This document shows positions 30,530 to 38,803 of a DNA stretch of 64,000 nt, piece after piece. The DNA is from Sulfurovum sp. 16-42-52. Its GTDB lineage: Bacteria; Campylobacterota; Campylobacteria; Campylobacterales; Sulfurovaceae. Positions within the stretch are counted from its first letter, which is position 1. Every line of letters begins with the position of its first letter. Under the pieces are notes generated by a model. It worked only from the letters and a program-made list of their open reading frames with translations, had not been told where the DNA came from and did not search any database. A program made the position numbers and the translations under genes. The DNA is taken from the NCBI GenBank assembly GCA_002281755.1, contig NCHB01000002.1:1-64000 (forward strand), read 5' to 3'.

Positions 30530-30541
30530 AAGTATAATTAT
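30530..30541. promoter_or_regulatory. Palindromic shared -10 element for cyclophilin gene and pyrF
   Basis: GTATAATTATAC is a perfect 12-bp palindrome containing TATAAT on the plus strand (30531-30536, towards pyrF) and on the minus strand (30535-30540, towards the cyclophilin gene). The two -10 boxes overlap by two bases, so the same DNA should promote transcription in both directions. Confidence 0.6.
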
Positions 30542-30568
30542 ACCACTAAAAGATAAGAGGCTTGAACG

Positions 30569-31261
30569 ATGGAATTATGTGTTGCGCTGGATTTGCCCTC
30601 GAGCGAAGAAAATTTGGCATTGGCAAGGTTGCTTCAACCGTACAATCTCTGGATGAAAGTAGGCTTTAGGACTTATATCCGTGATGGAAAACCGTTTATA
30701 GAAGCCTTAAAAGCCCTTAACCCAGAGTTTAAGATATTTCTTGATCTTAAACTCTACGACATCCCCAACACGATGGCAGATGCGGCTGAAGAGATAGCCA
30801 AACTGGGTGTGGATATGTTCAACATCCATGCTTCAGCCGGAGAAGTGGCAATGCAAACCGTGATGCAAAGACTCGCAAACTACGAAAAACGACCGCTGGT
30901 TCTTGCTGTGACGGCTCTGACTTCTTTTGATGAAACACATTTTCAAGCGGTGTATGAAAAAAGCATTGCCCAAAAAGCTGAGCAGTTTGCAAAAATGAGT
31001 TATGCCAACGGTTTAGACGGTGTGGTCTGTTCTGCCCATGAAAGCAGAGCCATCAAAAATGTTACAAGCCAAACTTTTTTGACACTTTGCCCGGGTATCA
31101 GACCGTTTGGTGAAGATGCGGGTGATCAGCAGCGTGTCGCTACACTTGAGCTTGCACAACAAGAAGGGGTTGACTTTCCGGTAGTAGGCCGTCCCATTTA
31201 TAAAGCGGACAATCCCCAAAAAAAAGTGGAAGAGATACTCAACGTGATGGCTACTTTTTAG
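30569..31261 (+). CDS. pyrF: Orotidine 5'-phosphate decarboxylase
   Basis: Makes UMP from OMP in pyrimidine synthesis. It has 230 residues. The catalytic DxKxxD motif is present in [16 protein letters not shown], and the C-terminal phosphate loop [13 protein letters not shown] is complete. The plus-strand TATAAT is 32 bp upstream of the ATG. The stop codon overlaps the end of the convergent small gene at 31251-31373. Confidence 0.97.
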   Translation: MELCVALDLPSSEENLALARLLQPYNLWMKVGFRTYIRDGKPFIEALKALNPEFKIFLDLKLYDIPNTMADAAEEIAKLGVDMFNIHASAGEVAMQTVMQRLANYEKRPLVLAVTALTSFDETHFQAVYEKSIAQKAEQFAKMSYANGLDGVVCSAHESRAIKNVTSQTFLTLCPGIRPFGEDAGDQQRVATLELAQQEGVDFPVVGRPIYKADNPQKKVEEILNVMATF

Positions 31262-31373
31262 TCTCTTTGTCGGGTTGGCTCATAGAGACTGCGTTATCCA
31301 TACCTTTTATCATGAGGTATGCACCTGCAGCAAAAAGCGCCAGAACGATCAGTGGTGTAAGTTTTTTCAGCAT
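31251..31373 (-). CDS. Small single-helix membrane protein, 40 residues
   Basis: Translation gives [17 protein letters not shown] then [10 protein letters not shown] and a polar tail ending SQPDKETKK. It has a basic N-terminus, one hydrophobic helix of about 17 residues and a charged C-terminus, the usual form of small inner-membrane proteins or components. AAAGG lies upstream of the ATG on the minus strand. The last codons overlap the end of pyrF by 11 bp. No family is recognised. It is too short for common gene-calling cut-offs. Confidence 0.6.
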   Translation of the reverse strand: MLKKLTPLIVLALFAAGAYLMIKGMDNAVSMSQPDKETKK

Positions 31374-31493
31374 CGTAAACCTTTTGTGTCAATGTAGAGT
31401 GAAATCATAATCAATTTTTTATCAATTTTCCTAAAAATACGCATAACAATAAAAAAACGATGTTTTTTAAGCTTTTATTTAAAGCAATCTTAT

Positions 31494-31499
31494 TATAAT
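31494..31499 (+). promoter_or_regulatory. -10 box of tRNA-Ser gene
   Basis: TATAAT, 17 bp upstream of the mature tRNA 5' end, in an A/T-rich stretch. There is no obvious -35 match. Confidence 0.55.
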
Positions 31500-31516
31500 C
31501 TCATCCACAAAAACAT

Positions 31517-31606
31517 GGACAGTTGGGTGAGTGGCTGAAACCACATCCCTGCTAAGGATGCGTGCTCGTAAGGGCACCCTGAGTTCGAATCTCAGACTGT
31601 CCGCCA
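31517..31606 (+). tRNA. tRNA-Ser (anticodon GCU)
   Basis: Complete class II tRNA. The acceptor stem is GGACAGT with ACTGTCC, followed by discriminator G and an encoded CCA. The anticodon stem is CATCC/GGATG around CTGCTAA, giving anticodon GCU for AGC/AGU serine codons. It has a long variable arm and a standard GTTCGAAT T loop. It is a single gene flanked by intergenic sequence. Confidence 0.97.
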
Positions 31607-31633
31607 CTTTTTATCCCCTTATTTATCCACCCT

Positions 31634-32614
31634 CTAAAACTCAATTTTTTGTACCTTTAACCATAAACTTCTAAAATGTCTGTTTGGATTTTCTTTCCCA
31701 AGTTCTTTGCACGGTGTATTCCCCTCTCTGAGCACGGTACCATCATCACTCAGCAGATGCAGGCGGTGAGGAAATGCGGGGTAAAACAATACACTTTCAG
31801 GTCTGAAACCTTCTGGCATACCCATCACTTCAAGCACGGTTGGCTTTTGATTTGCTGCGCCAGACCATTCATAAAGTCTAAAGGCATCACTTCCATCATA
31901 TGCACCTGCGATGATGATGTAGCGATGTTGACTTTCCCAGTACTCGATGCTTCTGATCCCAAGACCGCCCAAGTCAAGTAACAAAGCTTTACCGAATTTT
32001 GCCCGTTTTTTTGCATCTCCCAGTAAGGCTTTTGGGTTTTTGAGCGGTAGGATGAGTGCTTTTTGATTAGGGATGGGATTTCTAAAGCCAATCAGCAGCG
32101 TTTTATTTGGTGCGACGGTGAGCCCTTCGATGTTGAGACCACCTTTTTCTTTGGGTGGCAGTGTGCTTGCTGCTTTAAGGTCAAACTGATTGAGTCGTTT
32201 GTCTTTGAGCATGTCTTTAAAAAGGTTGGTGTAAGCCTTTCCGCTTTGCCTGAACTCTGTTTTGCCTTTTTTTACTTTGAGTGTCGTGCCGAAAAACTGT
32301 TGGCGTTCTTTTCTTTTTTTGCCTTTGGAGTCTGCGCCGTGAGAGGTGATCCAGTAGGTTGTTTTCCCCAGTTTCGCTGCTGCCTCTATGTCGACCTCTG
32401 CGTGTTCGGGATTGTTTTCAAAAGCATCATTGAGGTCTCTGCCTTCGATACCCCGAATCATCTCGCCTGAGTCTTGGGCATGGTAGACCTTGAGGATATT
32501 GTCTTCATCGTTGGCAACCACAAAAGTTGCTTCATCCATCGCCATCGCAGCCGAAGCATCACAGGTACCCAAGTGTTGAAACTCTTTTTCTACAAACAAT
32601 GCAAGTTTTTTCAT
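31634..32614 (-). CDS. DUF3616-like protein
   Basis: A 326-residue soluble protein that reads as a beta-propeller-like sequence: repeated blocks such as EATFVVANDEDNILKVY, KTLLIGFRNPI and RYIIIAGAYDGSDAFRLYEW. It resembles DUF3616 proteins of unknown function. ATG 32614, with AAGGAG eight bases upstream, is preferred over GTG 32623. There is no signal peptide. Flanked by tRNA-Ser and the DUF2207 gene with no operon partner. Confidence 0.75.
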   Translation of the reverse strand: MKKLALFVEKEFQHLGTCDASAAMAMDEATFVVANDEDNILKVYHAQDSGEMIRGIEGRDLNDAFENNPEHAEVDIEAAAKLGKTTYWITSHGADSKGKKRKERQQFFGTTLKVKKGKTEFRQSGKAYTNLFKDMLKDKRLNQFDLKAASTLPPKEKGGLNIEGLTVAPNKTLLIGFRNPIPNQKALILPLKNPKALLGDAKKRAKFGKALLLDLGGLGIRSIEYWESQHRYIIIAGAYDGSDAFRLYEWSGAANQKPTVLEVMGMPEGFRPESVLFYPAFPHRLHLLSDDGTVLREGNTPCKELGKENPNRHFRSLWLKVQKIEF

Positions 32615-32677
32615 CACAAACACTCCTTTTTGACTAAGGATAACATGTTTTGAGAATTTTGAGGTAAAACTATCTCA

Positions 32678-34345
32678 TTAAAATTTTGACATGAATTTGT
32701 GTTTTATTGTCGTAAATATAAGTGCATAAGATAAGCTCTTTTCAATATGCTCAGGATGATCTTTGAGTAGATGCTCAAGTCTTGGCAATTCAGTTCTTTC
32801 TACAAATTCTTTGTATCCAAGTAACTCTTTGTATGTTTTTAGTCCTTTGCCAGTTAGATGACTGATTTTACGATAAAAGTAGGAGATCGTTAGCGATATG
32901 ACAGGCAATGCAAACATAGGTCCAACCAACAGCACCTTTAGAGAACCTGCCAATACTATAAATGGAAAGAGTAGCATAAAATATAAAGCGTAAACTCCCA
33001 TCTTTGCATCTTTGCCTCCCAATGCAGCACCAATGGCATAAATAATAAAAAATAGCATAAATGCAATCATTATGCCCGCAAACTTATAGTCATAGAAAAT
33101 AAAAGTAGTATATGTGAAAAAAGCAAAAACAGGCAGTGCGGCTAAATAGGATTTGACGATAAATGACCGTTGTGCTATTTTAATGTCAAAATGTAAAATC
33201 CCTTTCAGCTTCAATCCGTCTCTTAGTTGGCTATTGAGTGCTTGAAACTTTCCAAAAAAAGTTTTTTTTGCAGATGATACCTGTGTAACATCACCTTCTA
33301 AGAATAGTATTCTGTTTAAAAGATAGTTTTGATCAACGGTTAAAGGGTCTGGATCTTTATCAGTTTTTTCAAGATACATGAGATCTTTTGCATAGCTTTC
33401 ATTCATCATTTTTATATGAAGATAACCCATACTGGCAAGTTCAATGACAGCTGCAAGAAAATCTTGAGCATTATTTTTCTCATCGATAATGTAGCCTGAT
33501 TGAAGCAAGCTAATTCCTTCTGGAGGCTCATATCTTACCGGAATGGATCCTATTGCCGCAAAAGAACCATACTGCCGTGCAGTGTAGTATAAAAAAACTA
33601 TATAGAGGCATAAAATCACAAATTGCCAATATATTAAACTATCAAGTTTTTCAGACCCTGCAAATGGTTTTGTATTTTTTGCAGTGAGTGCAGGATTGTT
33701 TGTTTGTCCCATTAAACCTTTTGGATATGAGAGAGTCAAGATTTGGTCTGTGATGTAAAAATCATCCGCGTTAAAAGTAAAGTATTGGTCATTGATCCAC
33801 TTTACTTCAGGGTGTCCAGAACTGAAACTTACTTGAATGTTTGTTTTATTGAGCTGTTCAGGAAGATGAATATGTGCTTCAAAATGTTGCACATTGTTAA
33901 ATTGTTGATTGTTTAGCAGATCCCATTTTATTGTATCTGTATGTTCATTGACATATTGAGGGATTAACGTTTCTTTATAATTGATGATGTATCTGTAGTG
34001 ATGATCTGATTGATACACGGAATTCAAAATGAGTTGATTTTGAACATCTATTTTATGCCATTCAATATTATTCTTATTGAAAAACACTTCAAAATCATAC
34101 AAATATTTTTGATAGGGTAAATCTATTCTAAAGATTGGACTATTGGACGATATGTTTAGACCATCCGTATCTTCGTAGCTCTGGCGATAATTCTTATCAT
34201 ACTTGGCATAGAAGTGTATAGTTTCACTTTTTCTCATTTCATTATCAGCAAGTATAGTATTATGAGTTTGATAATGTGTGATAAATGTTTCTTGCGCATA
34301 AATATGCATCACTAAAATAAAATATAATTTCATAAAACGTAGCAA
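32678..34345 (-). CDS. DUF2207-like membrane protein
   Basis: 555 residues with a signal peptide at 1-18, an extracytoplasmic beta-rich domain to about 225, a membrane helix near 240, a cytoplasmic stretch with a winged-helix-like segment (AAVIELASMGYLHIK), then three to four helices at about 405-490. The order matches DUF2207 predicted membrane proteins. It begins at TTG 34345, which has AAGGA five bases upstream; the next ATG (34333) is too far from that site. The gene stands alone. Function unknown. Confidence 0.8.
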   Translation of the reverse strand: MLRFMKLYFILVMHIYAQETFITHYQTHNTILADNEMRKSETIHFYAKYDKNYRQSYEDTDGLNISSNSPIFRIDLPYQKYLYDFEVFFNKNNIEWHKIDVQNQLILNSVYQSDHHYRYIINYKETLIPQYVNEHTDTIKWDLLNNQQFNNVQHFEAHIHLPEQLNKTNIQVSFSSGHPEVKWINDQYFTFNADDFYITDQILTLSYPKGLMGQTNNPALTAKNTKPFAGSEKLDSLIYWQFVILCLYIVFLYYTARQYGSFAAIGSIPVRYEPPEGISLLQSGYIIDEKNNAQDFLAAVIELASMGYLHIKMMNESYAKDLMYLEKTDKDPDPLTVDQNYLLNRILFLEGDVTQVSSAKKTFFGKFQALNSQLRDGLKLKGILHFDIKIAQRSFIVKSYLAALPVFAFFTYTTFIFYDYKFAGIMIAFMLFFIIYAIGAALGGKDAKMGVYALYFMLLFPFIVLAGSLKVLLVGPMFALPVISLTISYFYRKISHLTGKGLKTYKELLGYKEFVERTELPRLEHLLKDHPEHIEKSLSYALIFTTIKHKFMSKF

Positions 34346-34476
34346 TTTTTTCCTTGTTTCTATGGATTGATACCTTATCTCTCATAAAATTTATTGTGAA
34401 TGATAATATAATATTATGTGAAATACCCTAGTATTATTTATAGTGTTACTGAATTATATCTTTGATGCGATGGTAT

Positions 34477-35235
34477 TTAGGCGTGTAATTCTCCTTCTTT
34501 TTTCTTACTTTTGATCAAAATGGTTAAGAGGCTCAACAGTGCACCTAAAAATACAATCGCATACCCTGTCGGCAGATCATAATAAAAGCCGATGCTGATG
34601 GCAAGAACCGAAAAAAACCATCCGTATATAAAAGCAACCAAAAGTACAGGAAAGCGTTTTTGCATGCTTGCCACCATGGCTGGGGCGATGAGCAGGGTGA
34701 AGACGACAAAAACACCTGCAAGTTGTACGGAAGAGGTTACGGTAAGTGCAAGCAAGGAGAAAAAAAGCAGTTCTTTGGCAAAACCACTTGTTTTGGGGTA
34801 AACGAAGTAGAGTATGAGTGCTATCAAGGCATAGATTGCCGTGCTTTCATAAAGATCTTGCGGTGTGGTAAAGAGTATATCATTAGCAAGAAGAGACTTG
34901 AAATGCTCCATGCCTTCAGCACTTTGAGCCAATACCATCATGATACCGCTGGCTCCTAGTACATACAGGAGTCCGATATAAGCTTCAAGATGTAGGCTCA
35001 GTCGTGCACCATAAGCGATGAGTAGTGCTCCCAAAAGGGCAAAGCCTAGTGTCCAAATGTAAAGATTTTCTCCATGAAACAAACCAAAGCTCACAGCAGC
35101 CCCTAGGGCTGCTAGTTGTCCGATGGCGAGGTCGGTAAAGATGATGCCGCGCTCCAAGATGCGGATGCCAAACCACGCATGTATCATCACCAGCACAACA
35201 ATAAGCCCAATAGGCACTAAGAAAATATCACTCAT
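34477..35235 (-). CDS. znuB: Metal (zinc/manganese-type) ABC transporter permease
   Basis: A 252-residue inner-membrane protein with seven to eight helices, of the ABC-3 family that imports zinc, manganese or iron. GIRILERGIIFTDLAIGQLAALG and LLIAPAMVASMQKRF fit the family. It overlaps the binding-protein gene by 4 bp (ATGA), so they are co-translated. The cognate ATP-binding subunit is absent from both sides. The zinc assignment is an inference from neighbours. Confidence 0.85.
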   Translation of the reverse strand: MSDIFLVPIGLIVVLVMIHAWFGIRILERGIIFTDLAIGQLAALGAAVSFGLFHGENLYIWTLGFALLGALLIAYGARLSLHLEAYIGLLYVLGASGIMMVLAQSAEGMEHFKSLLANDILFTTPQDLYESTAIYALIALILYFVYPKTSGFAKELLFFSLLALTVTSSVQLAGVFVVFTLLIAPAMVASMQKRFPVLLVAFIYGWFFSVLAISIGFYYDLPTGYAIVFLGALLSLLTILIKSKKKEGELHA

Positions 35236-36116
35236 TTTGCCTGAACCGTTGTGAGATAATCAAAGAGTGCCACCAATGAGTCTATGGACTCGAGTGCACC
35301 GATGTCATGGGGCATGAGGATGACAGGAATACCGGTTTTATCACTGATGTATTGCGCTGTTTTGGTGGAGTGGTAAACATCGTGAAAAATGCAATACGGT
35401 TTTTGCCGTTTGATGCGTTCTATGATTTCCATCGTGTGGCGGGATGAGGGCGGTATGCCTGGTAGCGGTTCGAGGGTACCGATGTTTTCAAGACCATAGG
35501 CTTGGTTAAAGTAGGCAAGGTTGTCATGAAACTGAATGACTTTCATCCCTTTTTTGGAAGCCATATTTTTTTGCCACTGGGTAAGATGTGCGCGCCAATC
35601 CTGTTCAAATTGTTTTAAGTTTGTGGCATAAATCGCTTGATGTTCACTGTCTATGGAGCTTAAAAACGTGGCAATGGTTTGGGCTAAAATCAGGATGTTG
35701 TTCGGGTTGAGGTGAAAATGCGGGTTGCCATCAGGATGCACATCACCTTGAGCTCTGTCAAGGGATTTTGGCTTTTGTAAAAAGCTTATGTGACGGGAAA
35801 GATCCAAAAAAGTGGGTGCGCTGGGTATGGTTTTTGGATTGTTGGCACGTTTGATGAGTGGGGGAAGCCAGCCGATTTCGAGTTGTCCACCGTTCATGAT
35901 GAGCGCATCTGCGCTGCGAAGTTTGGAGATGAGTGAGGGGCGTGGCACAATAAAATGCGGATCCCAGTTTCCCTGAGCCAAGACAATCGTGTCTACATGG
36001 TCTTTACCGATGGCTTTGGTGATAGCCCCGATGTAGGGATAGCTCACCACGATATTAAGATGGGCAAAAAGCGAAAGCGGCAACAAAAGAAGCATTAAAA
36101 GAGGTTTCATCTTCAT
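35232..36116 (-). CDS. znuA: Metal ABC transporter substrate-binding protein
   Basis: A 294-residue periplasmic cluster A-I binding protein with signal peptide MKPLLMLLLLPLSLFA. Candidate metal ligands are the histidines in NWDPHFIVP and GNPHFHLNP, FHDN, and a late acidic/His site in MPHDIGA. It lacks the long His/Asp-rich loop often seen in ZnuA, having only DVHPDGNPHFH. It is followed by the permease with a 4-bp overlap and preceded by the His-rich outer-membrane gene. Confidence 0.87.
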   Translation of the reverse strand: MKMKPLLMLLLLPLSLFAHLNIVVSYPYIGAITKAIGKDHVDTIVLAQGNWDPHFIVPRPSLISKLRSADALIMNGGQLEIGWLPPLIKRANNPKTIPSAPTFLDLSRHISFLQKPKSLDRAQGDVHPDGNPHFHLNPNNILILAQTIATFLSSIDSEHQAIYATNLKQFEQDWRAHLTQWQKNMASKKGMKVIQFHDNLAYFNQAYGLENIGTLEPLPGIPPSSRHTMEIIERIKRQKPYCIFHDVYHSTKTAQYISDKTGIPVILMPHDIGALESIDSLVALFDYLTTVQAK

Positions 36117-36171
36117 CCTTTAGAGAAGTATATAAGCTAGAGTGCCACAAAAGATGTGACACGAGAAAAGA

Positions 36172-37494
36172 TTAAAAATCATGGGCAGCATGCGCACCGA
36201 TTGAGAGGTTGAACTGTAACATAACGGTATCTAGGTTTTGACGATCTCCATCTTCACTGTAGAGCGCCGTGTTGTGATTGTACTCAAGACGGATACGGCT
36301 AAACTCGCTGAGGTGATACTCACTCATCACACTATAACGGTCAAAATCTTCAGATGTGCTTACTGGGTTCGCTGCTTCAGGATCGACCACTGTTTGCGAG
36401 ATGCCATCCAAAGTAAGATCATTAAGATAGATGCTGTCATACCGTACGCCAAATCGCCAGTTTTGATCATACGCATACACTAACTGCGCATAGTAGCCTG
36501 CCTGCTCTTTTTCCAAAGGGCTGCCTTGGAGCGTTCCTGCATCGTTATGATAGCCTGTTCCGTCCATGTTGCGCATGATCCATTCACTTTGCCATGAGAG
36601 AAAGCTGTATGAGTTGAAGAAATGTTTCACCGTCAGATCTGCGCCATACACAGAGCTGTCTCCTGCAAAAGCATTCGCGTGTTCTGCGTCTTCAAAGTGA
36701 TCAAGACGGCTTGAGCCTTGGGCAAGAGAAAGACCTGGCAGAATGGTAGTACTGCCCACATCAAATGAGCTTTTGACATATCCGACAAACAATGACGGCG
36801 CGGTTATTTCCTCACCCAAAATCGTAGGATCTTCAGGATCAGGACTGTTGGGATCGCTTATTTGTGCATTGCCAAACATCGCTTCATTGGTGCCTTGCAG
36901 TGCTTCTGCACCTAGCATGAGGTACATCGGTGTCGGTGCGACCCATTGGAGTTGCATACCCAGTTCATTGATGCCTTGTGTACCAAAAAAGGCTTCATTG
37001 ACAAGCGGTGCATTGCCAAAATCCCAAAAATGGTGGTGCTGCTGGTTGATACGTCCAAACTCTGAGAGTAGTTTTCCGCCGCGAATTCTAAACCCATTTT
37101 CCAGTGCAGTGGTAGTGAAGTAGCCTTCTTCAACTTCAACCCCTTCAGGACTGAAGTGAAAAACCGCATCCACACTGAAATAAGGGTCAACATTGCTGCT
37201 GAGTACCAACTCGACATAGTTCAGGTTGAAGCCATTATTGGCGTTGTAGGTGGATTCAGAATTGCCGCCATGATCGTGAGAGCCGTAAAAGCCTTCGGTG
37301 ACACCCGGAATACTCAGATGTTGAAGGTCAGCATCGCTGATACTGTGATTGACATACGAAAAATCGACGATTGCCGACATATCAGGCATAAATTGAGACT
37401 GTGAAAAGGTTCGTTCTTGAGCGGGTTTCACCACAGGGGCAACGGCAAAAAGCGCTGCTGAGGTAAGGGTTGATAGTAATAGTATTTTGTTCAT
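36172..37494 (-). CDS. Histidine-rich outer membrane beta-barrel of metal-uptake cluster
   Basis: 440 residues with a signal peptide (about 1-18), then many amphipathic strands to the C-terminus. Histidine clusters stand out: YGSHDHGG (about 72), QQHHHFWDFG (about 150) and the terminal HAAHDF. It resembles predicted zinc-regulated outer-membrane proteins found beside ZnuAB in other bacteria, probably letting zinc or a zinc complex cross the outer membrane. GGAG lies upstream of the ATG, and it is 55 bp from the binding-protein gene. Confidence 0.7.
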   Translation of the reverse strand: MNKILLLSTLTSAALFAVAPVVKPAQERTFSQSQFMPDMSAIVDFSYVNHSISDADLQHLSIPGVTEGFYGSHDHGGNSESTYNANNGFNLNYVELVLSSNVDPYFSVDAVFHFSPEGVEVEEGYFTTTALENGFRIRGGKLLSEFGRINQQHHHFWDFGNAPLVNEAFFGTQGINELGMQLQWVAPTPMYLMLGAEALQGTNEAMFGNAQISDPNSPDPEDPTILGEEITAPSLFVGYVKSSFDVGSTTILPGLSLAQGSSRLDHFEDAEHANAFAGDSSVYGADLTVKHFFNSYSFLSWQSEWIMRNMDGTGYHNDAGTLQGSPLEKEQAGYYAQLVYAYDQNWRFGVRYDSIYLNDLTLDGISQTVVDPEAANPVSTSEDFDRYSVMSEYHLSEFSRIRLEYNHNTALYSEDGDRQNLDTVMLQFNLSIGAHAAHDF

Positions 37495-37511
37495 AAATTC
37501 TCCAATATAAG

Positions 37512-37531
37512 ACCTGCAATAGCGTGCAGGT
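37512..37531 (-). promoter_or_regulatory. Inverted repeat before outer-membrane metal gene
   Basis: ACCTGCA-ATAGCG-TGCAGGT has perfect 7-bp arms and lies 17 bp upstream of the outer-membrane protein ATG. It could be an operator for a metal regulator or a hairpin in the mRNA between the small Cys/His gene and this one. It does not match the gammaproteobacterial Zur consensus. Confidence 0.45.
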
Positions 37532-37581
37532 TAGGTTTTTAGATATAAAATCAGTGTTATGATGATGGGTGTAGCGGGAGA

Positions 37582-37857
37582 TTATGAAAAAGATGGCGGT
37601 GCGCGAGGATTGTTACTTAAAAGTAATAAAACAGGTGTTTCGACAAGCGTATAAGTAATAGTCTGATAATAGCTGTCAATTTTAGGTAGTGCCGTGAAAG
37701 AGACAGGGAGCAGTCCGCTGTCGTGCTGTACCAGGATACAGATTTCACAACTGCTCTCATCGTGATCTGGCAGCATCTCATGCAGGGATGTTGTGAAGAT
37801 GGAGAGTATAAATAGAAATGCAAAAATAGTTTTAATCTGTCGTTTCATCGTCCGCAT
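37582..37857 (-). CDS. Small secreted Cys/His protein (DUF2946-like)
   Basis: A 91-residue protein with a hydrophobic N-terminal helix (FAFLFILSIFTTSLHEML), a metal-binding-like DHDESSCEICILVQHD segment at about 32-47, and a C-terminal NPRAPPSFS. The CxxC, His pattern and RAPP tail resemble DUF2946-type proteins and small proteins described as zinc-uptake chaperones, which commonly sit beside zinc transport genes. It is first in the cluster, 87 bp upstream of the His-rich outer-membrane gene. No good ribosome site was seen at the first ATG. Confidence 0.6.
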   Translation of the reverse strand: MRTMKRQIKTIFAFLFILSIFTTSLHEMLPDHDESSCEICILVQHDSGLLPVSFTALPKIDSYYQTITYTLVETPVLLLLSNNPRAPPSFS

Positions 37858-37952
37858 TGTAATGAGTTTTGCTTTAAGTTTCTTTTGTTACAGTTTGCTT
37901 AGGTGTATGAAACATTACAGCATTTAAAAGATGATTGATAAGAGGAATAATA

Positions 37953-38441
37953 ATGCAGTGTTATTGTAAAAGCGGATTAACATTTTCGCACTGTTGTGAA
38001 CCACTCTTGAGTGTACTTGAAGTGGCACCCAGCGCTGAGGCTTTGATGCGTTCACGCTACAGTGCATACTGTGTGGGAGATGTACTTTATCTTCAGGCGA
38101 CAACACATGATCACAGCTGGAGTGATGAAGAGCTGAAGTTTATACAAGATTGGGCAGATAACAGTATTTGGCAGCATTTGGAGATTATAGATTTTAGTGA
38201 AAAGATGGTTGAGTTTAAGGCGTATTATATCTTTGATGGCAAACAGCATGTGCATCATGAGAAGTCCTCATTTTTAAAGGTCAATGACATGTGGAAATAT
38301 GTTGACAGTGTAGTCTTTGAAGATAAAGTCAGTTTTTTGCGTAATGAAAAGTGTATCTGCGGCTCAGGTGAAAAATATAAACGCTGTTGTTTTAAAAAAC
38401 TGAATACTTCTGCAAAAGGAGTCAATGATGCTGTACTATAG
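37953..38441 (+). CDS. YchJ-family SEC-C motif protein
   Basis: 162 residues with a SEC-C zinc motif at each end: CYCKSGLTFSHCC at the start and CICGSGEKYKRCC near 143. Between them is the NTF2-like YchJ middle domain (SAEALMRSRYSAYCVGDVLYL). Family members are predicted metal-binding proteins of unknown role. The start is ATG 37953 with AGAGGA upstream; a TTG in frame at 37935 is less likely. It is followed by a DUF3147 gene that overlaps its end. Confidence 0.88.
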   Translation: MQCYCKSGLTFSHCCEPLLSVLEVAPSAEALMRSRYSAYCVGDVLYLQATTHDHSWSDEELKFIQDWADNSIWQHLEIIDFSEKMVEFKAYYIFDGKQHVHHEKSSFLKVNDMWKYVDSVVFEDKVSFLRNEKCICGSGEKYKRCCFKKLNTSAKGVNDAVL

Positions 38442-38778
38442 TGTGAAACTCATTATCACGGCACTACTAATTGTGCTCATTTCTGAGGTGGGAAAACGAA
38501 GCAGTTTGATGGGCGCACTTTTGGCAGCCATTCCATTGGTTTCCATTTTGGCGATGACATGGATGTATATCGACACAAATGACTCTAAAAGTGCCGTGGA
38601 GTTTTCGCAGCGTATCGTGTGGCTGATTGCGCCGTCCATGACCTTATTTATCGCTTTTCCTCTGCTGATAAAAAACGGTTTTGGATTTTATGTGAGTATG
38701 GCAGTTTCGATTGCCTTGACGGTTGCAGCCTATTATGCAGTGATCTTTGTGTTGGGGAAGTTGGGCATTACGCTTTAA
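38428..38778 (+). CDS. DUF3147 family membrane protein
   Basis: A 116-residue protein with four predicted helices and almost no soluble part. KLIITALLIVLISEVGKRSS and the GALLAAIPLVSILAM segment match DUF3147, function unknown. It starts 14 bp inside the SEC-C gene, with AAGGAG six bases before ATG 38428 (a second ATG is directly upstream at 38425), so translation is coupled. Confidence 0.85.
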   Translation: MLYYSVKLIITALLIVLISEVGKRSSLMGALLAAIPLVSILAMTWMYIDTNDSKSAVEFSQRIVWLIAPSMTLFIAFPLLIKNGFGFYVSMAVSIALTVAAYYAVIFVLGKLGITL

Positions 38779-38800
38779 GAGCCCAACTTCATTTTGTTTT
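38757..38800 (+). terminator. Terminator after DUF3147 gene
   Basis: GAAGTTGGGC and GCCCAACTTC form a perfect 10-bp stem (38757-38766 and 38781-38790), followed by ATTTTGTTTTC. The DUF3147 stop codon lies in the loop. It also faces the end of the convergent His/Tyr-rich gene. Confidence 0.8.
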
Positions 38801-38803
38801 CAC

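Noticed and set aside
34380-34430. A/T-rich GATAATATAATATTA stretch upstream of the DUF2207 gene as a Fur/Zur box
   Set aside because: The match to GATAATGATAATCATTATC is partial and could arise by chance in A/T-rich DNA; the gene downstream has no metal link.
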